A stretch of 64,000 nt of DNA from Parapedobacter koreensis (GTDB lineage: Bacteria; Bacteroidota; Bacteroidia; Sphingobacteriales; Sphingobacteriaceae). The notes beneath the pieces are model-generated. The model was not told where the DNA came from, did not search any database, and saw only the letters and a program-made list of their open reading frames with translations. The stretch is from NCBI RefSeq assembly GCF_900109365.1, contig NZ_FNZR01000003.1, forward strand, positions 124,001-188,000, given 5' to 3'. The translations under genes and the position numbers were made by a program. Within the stretch, counting starts at the first letter, position 1, and every line of letters starts with the position of its first letter. Of the stretch, positions 44,036 through 52,777 are shown piece after piece.

Positions 44036-45463
44036 ATGACCAAGATATTAATCATTGACGATGAACGAGCCATCCGAAGTACGTTAAGGGAAATCCTTGA
44101 GTATGAAGATTATAAGGTAATCGATACGGATAACGGAATCGATGGGCTGGAGATTATCAAGAAGGAAGAGATAGATCTGGTGCTTTGCGACATCAAAATG
44201 AGCAAGATGGACGGCATGGAGGTACTTACGGAGGCGATGGCTCTCAAACCGGACCTGCCATTCATTATGATTTCCGGCCATGGGACAATTGAAACGGCGG
44301 TTGAAGCCAGTAAGAAGGGGGCTTATGATTTCATTTCCAAACCACCGGACCTCAATCGGCTGCTTATCACTGTCCGCAATGCGTTGGAACGTGGCACATT
44401 GGTCACCGAGACCAAAGTGCTGAAGCGCAAGGTAAGTAAAACACGCGATATCCTGGGCGATTCTGGGGCCATCCAGCGTATCAAGGAAACGATTGAACGT
44501 GTGGCTCCGACAGACGCCAGGGTGCTGGTGACCGGAGCTAATGGCAGTGGTAAGGAACTTGTGGCGAGGTGGCTGCACGAAAAATCACCCCGTGCGAATG
44601 CACCGCTCGTGGAAGTAAATTGTGCCGCTATTCCCTCAGAATTGATTGAAAGCGAACTTTTTGGGCACGAGAAAGGTTCATTCACCTCCGCTGTAAAGCA
44701 GCGTATTGGAAAGTTTGAACAGGCACATAATGGCACGCTGTTCCTTGATGAGATTGGAGACATGAGCCTTTCGGCACAGGCTAAAGTACTCAGGGCATTA
44801 CAGGAAAACAAAATTACCCGTGTAGGTGGTGAAAAAGAGATTGCCGTGAATGTACGGGTAATCGCCGCCACAAATAAAGATTTGCTGAAAGAAATTGATG
44901 CGGGCAACTTTCGTATGGACTTGTACCATCGCTTGAGTGTAATTATCATTCATGTACCGTCATTGACCGAACGAACAGATGACATCCCCGTGTTGGCGAA
45001 GCATTTTTGCGAAGAGATCTGTGCTGAATATAATATGCCAGTAAAGAAAATAACGGATGAGGCCATGGAGGCACTCAAAGCGTTGCCATGGACAGGCAAT
45101 ATCCGCGAATTACGCAACATGGTGGAACGTCTTATCATCCTCAGCGATCGATCCATTACCGACCAGGATGTACGGGCCTTTGCGAATCCCAGCTCCTTTT
45201 CCAGCATTGCCGTAGCGGCAAAGGCCGAACCTGTAAAAGAAACAATGGTACCAGCCTCCGTATCGACGATTGGAAATGCCACCAGTATCTACGACGATTT
45301 TTCTTGCTTTCAGGATTTCAAGGATTATACCGAGCGGGAATATATTAAATACAAATTGGAAAAGAATAGCTGGAATGTATCCAAGACGGCTGATGAAATT
45401 GATATCCAACGTAGCCACCTCTACAGTAAAATTGAAAAATATGGCTTAAAAAGAGAGGCCTAA
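44036..45463 (+). CDS. Sigma-54-type response regulator (NtrC family)
   Basis: 475 aa. Receiver domain with phospho-Asp52 (LVLCDIKMSKMDG), AAA+ domain with Walker A TGANGSGKE (167-174), Walker B TLFLDEIGD (234-241) and a C-terminal Fis-type HTH (NVSKTADEIDIQRSHLYSKI). The GAFTGA loop that contacts sigma-54 reads GSFTSA (214-219). This keeps Phe-Thr but changes two residues, so sigma-54 engagement may be altered. No cognate kinase is adjacent. A palindromic element follows 5 bp after the stop. Confidence 0.93.
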   Translation: MTKILIIDDERAIRSTLREILEYEDYKVIDTDNGIDGLEIIKKEEIDLVLCDIKMSKMDGMEVLTEAMALKPDLPFIMISGHGTIETAVEASKKGAYDFISKPPDLNRLLITVRNALERGTLVTETKVLKRKVSKTRDILGDSGAIQRIKETIERVAPTDARVLVTGANGSGKELVARWLHEKSPRANAPLVEVNCAAIPSELIESELFGHEKGSFTSAVKQRIGKFEQAHNGTLFLDEIGDMSLSAQAKVLRALQENKITRVGGEKEIAVNVRVIAATNKDLLKEIDAGNFRMDLYHRLSVIIIHVPSLTERTDDIPVLAKHFCEEICAEYNMPVKKITDEAMEALKALPWTGNIRELRNMVERLIILSDRSITDQDVRAFANPSSFSSIAVAAKAEPVKETMVPASVSTIGNATSIYDDFSCFQDFKDYTEREYIKYKLEKNSWNVSKTADEIDIQRSHLYSKIEKYGLKREA

Positions 45464-45467
45464 CCTT

Positions 45468-45496
45468 ATTGCCCACGGCCTAAAGCCGTGGGCAAT
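45468..45496. repeat. Palindromic element GCCCACGGC-N5-GCCGTGGGC, copy 2
   Basis: Arms ATTGCCCACGGC (45468-45479) and GCCGTGGGCAAT (45485-45496) are perfectly complementary over 12 bp with loop CTAAA. It sits between the convergent response regulator and small membrane protein genes and may terminate both. The 9-bp core arms are identical to copy 1 at 24561-24582. Confidence 0.75.
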
Positions 45497-45499
45497 CAA

Positions 45500-45685
45500 T
45501 CATTCATTGAATTTCCGATATTGCTTCCGGATCAGTACCACCACGGCGGCAATGAGTATAATTGCACCCAAGCCAATATAGCCGTAAGTTTGCCAGGATG
45601 TTTCTGAAACCGTATCGCTTTGCTGAATAATAGCAGCGGTATTAGTGGAAGTAAATAAAACAAATAGAACAGCGATACTGTGCAT
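45500..45685 (-). CDS. Small membrane protein with signal peptide, hypothetical
   Basis: 61 aa from the ATG at 45685; a TTG at 45706 would add seven residues. Residues 1-17 (MHSIAVLFVLFTSTNTA) look like a signal peptide, followed by a short polar segment, one TM helix (YIGLGAIILIAAVVVLI) and a basic tail RKQYRKFNE. No family recognised. Upstream of it on the same strand lies an AT-rich gap that follows hom in the opposite order, so it is probably monocistronic. Confidence 0.6.
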   Translation of the reverse strand: MHSIAVLFVLFTSTNTAAIIQQSDTVSETSWQTYGYIGLGAIILIAAVVVLIRKQYRKFNE

Positions 45686-45777
45686 AATTTTAGGATTTTG
45701 GAACAATATACAAATATTAAATGCACAAGTAAAGCTTATGTTTTTATTATTTTATTTTTTTACAGACGTATTGATTA

Positions 45778-46959
45778 CTAAGCTATTTCTGCGATAAAAA
45801 GACCTTTTTGATCAATAACCGCCCGGTTTTTCAGGATATTGTCCAGCTTGATCTTCCCAATGATATATTTGTAATTTTCGGCATAATAGCGTTCGCTGAT
45901 TGACGTAAATCCAAGGCGTTCGATAAGGTTTTCATCTTCATAACGGAGGTATACCTCCAATTCCCAATCGGTACTGTAAGCGATCCCATTGGCATCAATA
46001 TGTTTTTTATATTCGTATCGATAACCGTACCGCAAAGCGGCAATGTCTGACAATACAGCGGATCCCGTGGGATGCCCTCCGGCACCTTTGCCATAGAAAA
46101 ATTGCTCGTCAGCGAATGCAGCCTTGACGAGTACGCCATTGTATTCGTTTTCCACATTGTATAGTATATTTTCCGGCGAAACCAATTTTGGCATTACGTA
46201 TAAAACCACCGACGTGTCGTTGATTTCCCGTGCCGTAGGTATCAGTTTAATTTTGAAATTTTTCTCCCTAGCAAATTGGATATCGGAGGCGCTAAGCTTG
46301 TCGATTCCGATATTTAAGATGGCTTCCGGGGAAACGTAAAGACCGTACGCATGCGAGGCTACAATGGCTAGTTTGAATTTTGGATCAAATCCGCCGACAT
46401 CGAGCGTGGGGTCGGTTTCCGCAAACCCGAGATCCTGGGCTTGCCGCAGTGCCGTGGCATAAGGCAGATTTTCATTGAATATTTTAGATAGGATATAGTT
46501 GGATGAGCCATTGAAGATCCCCGTTACGGCATGCAGCAATTCGTTGTCATAGTACTCTTCAAGGTTTCTGATGATGGGAATGCTGCCACATACCGCCCCT
46601 TCATACAGCAGACTGGTACCATGCTCATGCTGGAGGGCTATTAACTCGGCCAAATGGGTAGCAATCATTTTTTTGTTTGCTGATACCACATTTTTACCAG
46701 ATTGGAGCGCGCGTGAAACAATGTCGAAAGCGGCATCCGCATCGTCTATAAGTTCGACAATGGTATTGATTTCCGGATCGTCCAGTACAGCGTTGGCATC
46801 CGTGGTAAATAGTTCGGCCGGTAATGTGCGTTTCTTTTCGGGATGTTTGATGACAAATCGCTTGATAGCAAGGTTGAGATTTTTGGTTTTGATAATGTCG
46901 TGCAATCCTTGTCCTACTACACCAAAACCGAAAATACCCAAAGTAAGTTTGTTGTTCAT
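45778..46959 (-). CDS. hom: Homoserine dehydrogenase
   Basis: 393 aa. NAD(P) site GIFGFGVVGQGLHD, then the catalytic domain with VVSANKKMIATH, LLYEGAVCGSIPIIRNLEE and AQDLGFAETDPTLDVGGFDPKFKLAI. It lacks the C-terminal ACT regulatory domain, as in short monofunctional enzymes. It reduces aspartate semialdehyde to homoserine for methionine and threonine. It lies 24 bp downstream of metX on the same strand and is the third gene of a metY-metX-hom operon headed by a SAM-I riboswitch. Confidence 0.95.
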   Translation of the reverse strand: MNNKLTLGIFGFGVVGQGLHDIIKTKNLNLAIKRFVIKHPEKKRTLPAELFTTDANAVLDDPEINTIVELIDDADAAFDIVSRALQSGKNVVSANKKMIATHLAELIALQHEHGTSLLYEGAVCGSIPIIRNLEEYYDNELLHAVTGIFNGSSNYILSKIFNENLPYATALRQAQDLGFAETDPTLDVGGFDPKFKLAIVASHAYGLYVSPEAILNIGIDKLSASDIQFAREKNFKIKLIPTAREINDTSVVLYVMPKLVSPENILYNVENEYNGVLVKAAFADEQFFYGKGAGGHPTGSAVLSDIAALRYGYRYEYKKHIDANGIAYSTDWELEVYLRYEDENLIERLGFTSISERYYAENYKYIIGKIKLDNILKNRAVIDQKGLFIAEIA

Positions 46960-46983
46960 GTTTGTTGTTACGTTATTTCTATG

Positions 46984-48051
46984 TTAGGCTATTTGCTGAT
47001 CCATCTGCTGATAAATAGCTGTGTTTTGCGGCTTATGGCAAGCGAGGAATCCGGAGATTTTTTCCGCGATGTGCTTGGTCTCCATGAGGAACCCATCATG
47101 GCCATAAAAAGAGTTGATCTCGGCATAGGTAGCGCCGGGAATATGGTCTGCGAGGTATTTCTGCTCGTCTGTTGGAAAAAGCAGGTCGGTACTGATACCG
47201 ATAACCAACGTATTCGCTTTGACTTGGCGTAAGGCATCTTCAATACTTGCCCGCTTCCGGCCTACATTGTGGCTGTCCATAGTTTTGGTCAGCAACCAAT
47301 AGCTGTAGGCGTTGAACCGCTTGACCAATTTTTCGCCCTGATAATGCTGGTACGAGGAGGCCCTGAAATCATCTTGTTTTTCATTTGATGCCTCTCGTTG
47401 GGTAGCACCGTAGGCGTGGTATCCGCGGTAAGACAATAGGGCAATGCTCCGAGCTGCTTTTAGACCTTTGGCCCCGCCATTGGGAGCGTTTGCATAGAAG
47501 GTGCGATCGGCACCAATAGCCAACCGCTGGCTTTCGTTGAATGCGATGCCCCATGGCGAATGGACAGCATTGGTGGCCACTAATACGAGGTTGGCGATGC
47601 GGTTGGGATCGGCAATAGCCCATTCCAATGCCTGCTGTCCGCCCAAAGAACCACCGATGGCTAAGGCTATCTGCTCGATGCCAAGGTGATCAGCCAATAG
47701 GCTGTGCACAGCAACTAAATCCCGGATGGAAAACTGGGGGAATGAGAGGTAATAAGGCTGGCCTGTTACCGGATTCATGCTCAATGGATTGGTGCTGCCG
47801 TATGGTGATCCGATGATATTGGCACAGACGATGAAATAATCTTGTGGATTAAAAAAATCGGTATCACCGAATAACCCCGGCCACCATTCAAACACGTCCG
47901 AATTGGCAGTAAGTGCATGGCATACCCAGATAACATTGTCCTTCCGATCATTCAATGCACCATAGGTGTGGTAAGCGATTTCAAGATGTTTAATGCGTTT
48001 CCCACTTTCAAGTTTAAATGTTTTTGGATATCTAAATGTATGTATACTCAT
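46984..48051 (-). CDS. metX: Homoserine O-acetyltransferase
   Basis: 355 aa. Alpha/beta hydrolase with nucleophile elbow GGSLGGQQALEW, early WVCHALTANSDVFEWW and the late Asp/His region ending FYGHDGFLMETKHIAEKI. It acetylates homoserine from acetyl-CoA. A succinyl-specific variant is possible but the MetX-type layout is plain. Between metY (39 bp) and hom (24 bp) in the same operon, so three consecutive steps from aspartate semialdehyde to homocysteine are encoded together. Confidence 0.95.
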   Translation of the reverse strand: MSIHTFRYPKTFKLESGKRIKHLEIAYHTYGALNDRKDNVIWVCHALTANSDVFEWWPGLFGDTDFFNPQDYFIVCANIIGSPYGSTNPLSMNPVTGQPYYLSFPQFSIRDLVAVHSLLADHLGIEQIALAIGGSLGGQQALEWAIADPNRIANLVLVATNAVHSPWGIAFNESQRLAIGADRTFYANAPNGGAKGLKAARSIALLSYRGYHAYGATQREASNEKQDDFRASSYQHYQGEKLVKRFNAYSYWLLTKTMDSHNVGRKRASIEDALRQVKANTLVIGISTDLLFPTDEQKYLADHIPGATYAEINSFYGHDGFLMETKHIAEKISGFLACHKPQNTAIYQQMDQQIA

Positions 48052-48090
48052 TGTTGTTTGTTTGTTGTTTAGCGGCGCGTCTTCAGCGAC

Positions 48091-49425
<1,335 letters not shown>

Positions 49426-49509
49426 TTAATTGATATGCATTCGAATATCTCGGTGGTGATGATATATCGTATACACGCCGCTACACCGGGCAGCAGCTTG
49501 TCTACGTAT

Positions 49510-49547
49510 AGCACATTATGGGATTAGCAGCACATGTGCCTCATCCC
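49510..49547 (-). promoter_or_regulatory. Mutually exclusive hairpins overlapping the leader ORF end
   Basis: On the minus strand GGGAT (49547-49543) can pair with ATCCC (49524-49520), closing an inner GCA-CATG-TGC. Alternatively GCACAT (49539-49534) can pair with ATGTGC (49516-49511). The structures share bases and cannot coexist. Both involve the last Met/Cys codons and stop of the leader ORF, the geometry of an attenuator. No T-run follows, so control would be by translation or RNA decay. Confidence 0.45.
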
Positions 49548-49628
49548 GCAACACATTCGCCTAGTTGAAATAACGGATGTGGTAAGGGAAATGGAATAAC
49601 GATTGCCGCTTGCTGAGTACATGTTCAT
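49524..49628 (-). CDS. Cys/Met-rich leader peptide upstream of metY (34 aa)
   Basis: ATG at 49628, TAA at 49524-49526. The last 12 residues are RRMCCGMRHMCC: four Cys and three Met, with paired Cys codons before the stop; the N-terminus has two more Met. The first codon lies one base after the 3' strand of the SAM aptamer's P1 helix, so aptamer folding could cover its initiation region. Its end overlaps alternative hairpins. Composition and position suggest a ribosome-sensed leader for cysteine/methionine supply. I know no named family; this is inference from sequence. Confidence 0.55.
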   Translation of the reverse strand: MNMYSASGNRYSISLTTSVISTRRMCCGMRHMCC

Positions 49629-49629
49629 A

Positions 49630-49759
49630 GTCTTATTAATTTATATGCTCCCAACAAAACATAGAGTTGGGACAGGAATTGGCACCTTTTCTGCCATTTG
49701 CGGATGGTTGCCAGTGGGTCATTGAGCCAGTCTCTCGCCACTTCTTTATAAACCAAGAC
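49630..49759 (-). promoter_or_regulatory. SAM-I (S-box) riboswitch
   Basis: Read on the minus strand: P1 5' side GTCTTGGTTTATA, then GAGAGACTGGCTCAATGA, GGCAACCATC, P3 CCAT/ATGG, and AAGGTGCCAATTCCT (49687-49673 approx.), the hallmark J3/4-P4 segment of S-box RNAs. P4 is a CCCAAC/GTTGGG hairpin; the P1 3' side is TATAAA...AAGAC. The order and conserved blocks match SAM-I. It sits 235 nt before metY and should sense S-adenosylmethionine. The expression platform is probably the leader ORF region, not a classical terminator. Confidence 0.92.
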
Positions 49760-49792
49760 CTTTTTGAAGAGGAATTGATTTGTGTGTGTTTA

Positions 49793-49805
49793 CACACGAC
49801 GTGTG
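49793..49805. promoter_or_regulatory. Palindrome at the metY transcription start
   Basis: CACACG-A-CGTGTG is a perfect 6-1-6 inverted repeat immediately downstream of the -7 box, covering the predicted start site of the metY transcript. A repressor binding here would block initiation. No regulator gene is adjacent, so the factor is unknown. Confidence 0.5.
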
Positions 49806-49837
49806 CAAATATAACGGGTGTGATTTGTATGTGCAAA
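49806..49837 (-). promoter_or_regulatory. metY operon promoter (TTTG-N20-TATATTTG)
   Basis: On the minus strand TTTG (49837-49834), a 20-nt spacer and TATATTTG (49813-49806) match the Bacteroidota consensus perfectly. Predicted start near 49799, about 40 nt before the riboswitch aptamer. Confidence 0.8.
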
Positions 49838-49860
49838 GTATTTTTGATTTTTTTGTAGGA

Positions 49861-50319
49861 ATGAACATTACATTTAATACCGCAGCGCTGCTGTTTCCGG
49901 CAATCAGCTTGATTATGCTGGCCTACACCAATCGTTTTTTGGCGCTGGCTGCTTTGGTACGCAGCTTACATGCCAAATACCTTGAACATAATAAAAGTGG
50001 TGTGTTACACGGGCAAATCCGGAATCTTCGGTATCGGCTTAAGCTGATTAAGCAGATGCAGGCTATGGGAGTGTTAAGTTTCGTGGCATGCATCGCGTGC
50101 ATGTACTGTATTTATATCGGGCACGTTTATCTCGCAGAGTTGACGTTTGCGTTGAGCCTTCTTTTTTTTGCTATATCGCTTATTATTTCATTGGTCGAGA
50201 TTCAGGTGAGCAATAAGGCGCTTGAATTGGAATTGAGTGACATGGAAGAGGGGAATGACACCTCGTTGGTCGATTATATCAAGAAGAAATTTGACAAGAA
50301 AAAAAATGGCCCTCAATAA
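49861..50319 (+). CDS. DUF2721 membrane protein
   Basis: 152 aa from the ATG at 49861 (preceded by AGGA); the frame upstream overlaps the metY promoter and is not coding. LLFPAISLIMLAYTNRFLALAALVRSLH is the DUF2721 signature, followed by a basic loop, two more TM helices (LSFVACIACMYCIYIGHVYL, TFALSLLFFAISLIISLVEI) and an acidic, then lysine-rich tail. Function unknown for the family. The hairpin that ends glnN is embedded in its last codons. Confidence 0.87.
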   Translation: MNITFNTAALLFPAISLIMLAYTNRFLALAALVRSLHAKYLEHNKSGVLHGQIRNLRYRLKLIKQMQAMGVLSFVACIACMYCIYIGHVYLAELTFALSLLFFAISLIISLVEIQVSNKALELELSDMEEGNDTSLVDYIKKKFDKKKNGPQ

Positions 50320-50328
50320 GAGGGCCAC
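50302..50328 (-). terminator. glnN terminator, inside the DUF2721 3' end
   Basis: On the minus strand TGGCCCTC-TTATT-GAGGGCCA is a perfect 8-bp stem followed by nine T residues: a strong intrinsic terminator about 27 bp after the glnN stop. It lies in the last codons and stop of the convergent DUF2721 gene and may also stop plus-strand transcripts. Confidence 0.85.
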
Positions 50329-50354
50329 GAAATTTAAGTTTAGAGGGTGGTAAG

Positions 50355-52541
50355 TTATCTTACGAAAAGAAGCTCCCGCAATTTTGGCAATGGCCATTTA
50401 CGGTCGTCAACAATTTGCTCTAATTTGTTAATGTGATACCGTATTTTATCAAAATAAGGTTTTACATTTTCATCGTAAGCAATGGCCTTTTCGCGTGTAT
50501 CTTCCAATACATTTGCTTTTTTACGTTCCTGGCGCATGGCTTCCGCATCGGCAATGATGGTATTGACATATGTGGATATGCGTTCGGCGAGTTCGAGTTG
50601 GGCGCTGTAAGCGTCCGCTTTCAAACCGATGTCTTTTAGCCCTTTGATATTGGCTATCAAATCGTTTTGGTAGTTGAACGCTGCCGGAGCAATGAGGCTA
50701 TTTACAATCTCACCATAAACCCGCGCTTCAATTTGGATCTTTTTATAATAGCTTTCCAACAGGATGTCGTGACGGGCTTCGCTTTCACGCTTGCTCAATA
50801 CACCCAACTTTTCGAAAAGTTCAAGTGATTTCTCGCTGACATAGACATCCAGTGCTTTTGGCGTAGTCTTCGTGTTGGAGAGACCTCGCTTATGTGCTTC
50901 TTCTTCCCACTCTTTGCTATACCCATTGCCTTCGAAACGGATTGCTTTTGATTCTTTGATGTACTTCCGCACTACATTGAGCAGAGCCAAATCCTTCTTT
51001 ATGCCTTTTTTGATTTGCTTGTCAACTTCCGACTTAAATTCGATCAGTTGGTTGGCTACGATGGCACTGAGTACCGTCATCGGGCTGGCGCTGTTTGCCG
51101 ATGCACCGACAGCTCTAAATTCGAATTTATTGCCGGTGAACGCAAAAGGAGATGTCCTATTCCGGTCGGTATTGTCCAGTTGCAATTCAGGGATTTTAGG
51201 GATCCCGTGCCAAAGTAAGGTTTCGTTTTTGACTTTTTTAGCAACCCTGGCTGTTTCCACTTCGTCAAGCACTGCATTCAACTGGCTGCCTAAGAAGATG
51301 GATATAATGGCTGGAGGGGCTTCATTTGCCCCGAGGCGGTGGTCATTGGCAGCACTCGCAATGGAAGCCCGCAATAGGTCCGCATTATCATGCACCGCTT
51401 TTATGACGTTGACAAAAAACGAAAGGAACATAAGGTTGTTCTTCGGTGTTTTGCCTGGAGAAAGCAAGTTAACACCTGTATTCGTAATCATCGACCAGTT
51501 GTTGTGCTTACCTGAGCCGTTAATGTCGGCATAGGGCTTTTCGTGGATCAAGACCTTGAATTTGTGGCGGAGGGCCACTTGTTCCATCACGTTGAGCAAC
51601 AATTGGTTGTGGTCGATGGCGAGGTTGATCTCCTCAAACATCGGTGCGCATTCAAACTGAGAGGGAGCCACTTCATTGTGGCGGGTCTTCAAAGGGATGC
51701 CCAATTTAAGCGCTTCTTGCTCCAAATCAACCATGAACGACAATACACGCTCGGGTATGGCACCAAAATAATGGTCCTCCAATTGCTGCCCTTTGGCAGA
51801 CATGTGGCCAAATAGGGTACGGCCGGTAAGTTGCAGGTCAGGCCTTGCGTTGAACAATGCCAGATCCACCAAAAAATATTCTTGTTCGATACCAAGTGAT
51901 GCATTGACCTTGGTAACCGATTTATCGAAGAAATTCGCAACATCCACTGCAGCTTTGTCCAATGCGTTGAGCGATTTCAACAAAGGAGCTTTGTAATCCA
52001 ATGCTTCTCCGGTGTAAGATACAAAGATGGTAGGAATACAAAGTGTTTTGCTACCGCCGGTTTCATAAATAAACGCAGGAGATGAGGGATCCCAGCCCGT
52101 ATATCCCCTTGCTTCGAATGTGTTACGGATGCCACCGCTAGGGAAGCTGGAAGCATCAGGTTCTTGTTGTACCAAAGCACTTGCTGTAAATTTGTCAATA
52201 GCCGAACCGTCCGGTAGCGGTTCGAAGAATGCATCGTGTTTTTCGGCCGTCGCCCCTGTAAGCGGCTGGAACCAGTGGGTATAATGCGTTACGCCATTGC
52301 TGATGGCCCAGCTTTTCATTGCCTGTGAGATATGTTCGGCAAGATCAAGGCTAATGGCTTTTCCCTCATCAATGGTTTCAATTAACTCGGCATAAGCATT
52401 CTTAGGAAGATATTCCTTCATCTTTGCCGTTGTAAAAACATTTTTGCAGTAATAGGATGAAGGTTTAATCGTTTCGCTGATTTTATTGTTGTTTAACCGG
52501 GATATGGCAGTTTCAACTGCCTTGAATCTCAAACCTGACAT
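50355..52541 (-). CDS. glnN: Glutamine synthetase type III
   Basis: 728 aa, the length of the GSIII family found in Bacteroidota and cyanobacteria. THYTHWFQPLTGATAEKHDAF and GGIRNTFEARGYTGWDPSSPAF are GSIII landmarks, with the metal/substrate segments GIEQEYFLVD, TRHNEVAPSQFECAP and EKPYADINGSGKHNNWSM. It joins ammonium to glutamate using ATP. The 236-bp upstream region is unusually rich in A/T homopolymers and has no clear TAnnTTTG box. Confidence 0.96.
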   Translation of the reverse strand: MSGLRFKAVETAISRLNNNKISETIKPSSYYCKNVFTTAKMKEYLPKNAYAELIETIDEGKAISLDLAEHISQAMKSWAISNGVTHYTHWFQPLTGATAEKHDAFFEPLPDGSAIDKFTASALVQQEPDASSFPSGGIRNTFEARGYTGWDPSSPAFIYETGGSKTLCIPTIFVSYTGEALDYKAPLLKSLNALDKAAVDVANFFDKSVTKVNASLGIEQEYFLVDLALFNARPDLQLTGRTLFGHMSAKGQQLEDHYFGAIPERVLSFMVDLEQEALKLGIPLKTRHNEVAPSQFECAPMFEEINLAIDHNQLLLNVMEQVALRHKFKVLIHEKPYADINGSGKHNNWSMITNTGVNLLSPGKTPKNNLMFLSFFVNVIKAVHDNADLLRASIASAANDHRLGANEAPPAIISIFLGSQLNAVLDEVETARVAKKVKNETLLWHGIPKIPELQLDNTDRNRTSPFAFTGNKFEFRAVGASANSASPMTVLSAIVANQLIEFKSEVDKQIKKGIKKDLALLNVVRKYIKESKAIRFEGNGYSKEWEEEAHKRGLSNTKTTPKALDVYVSEKSLELFEKLGVLSKRESEARHDILLESYYKKIQIEARVYGEIVNSLIAPAAFNYQNDLIANIKGLKDIGLKADAYSAQLELAERISTYVNTIIADAEAMRQERKKANVLEDTREKAIAYDENVKPYFDKIRYHINKLEQIVDDRKWPLPKLRELLFVR

Positions 52542-52722
52542 TTAATTTGTATTTATTTGTTTGATACGCTTTGTTGTTTTGTTATTTTCAGCTCCAATAT
52601 TCGAAAAAAAAAATGACATTTCATTATTTTTTTAATAAAAATGAAAAAAAAAATAACGTTTTCTGAAAATTTACTTCACATGTGTTTTTCTCATTGTCGT
52701 TTTTACAATTGAAAGAGCCACA

Positions 52723-52748
52723 CCGAATGGATATGCCCATCCATTCGG
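52723..52748 (-). terminator. Hairpin after the S9 peptidase gene
   Basis: CCGAATGGAT and ATCCATTCGG form a perfect 10-bp stem with a 6-nt loop, about 30 bp past the S9 peptidase stop on the minus strand. Downstream sequence is TGTGGCTCTTTC, not a clean T-run, so termination is probable but not certain. Confidence 0.65.
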
Positions 52749-52777
52749 CAGTTGGCAACTAGCCTGTTAATGAGGTG

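Noticed and set aside
49636-49836. 66-codon minus-strand ORF
   Set aside because: Coincides with the metY promoter and SAM-I aptamer; conserved RNA features explain the sequence.
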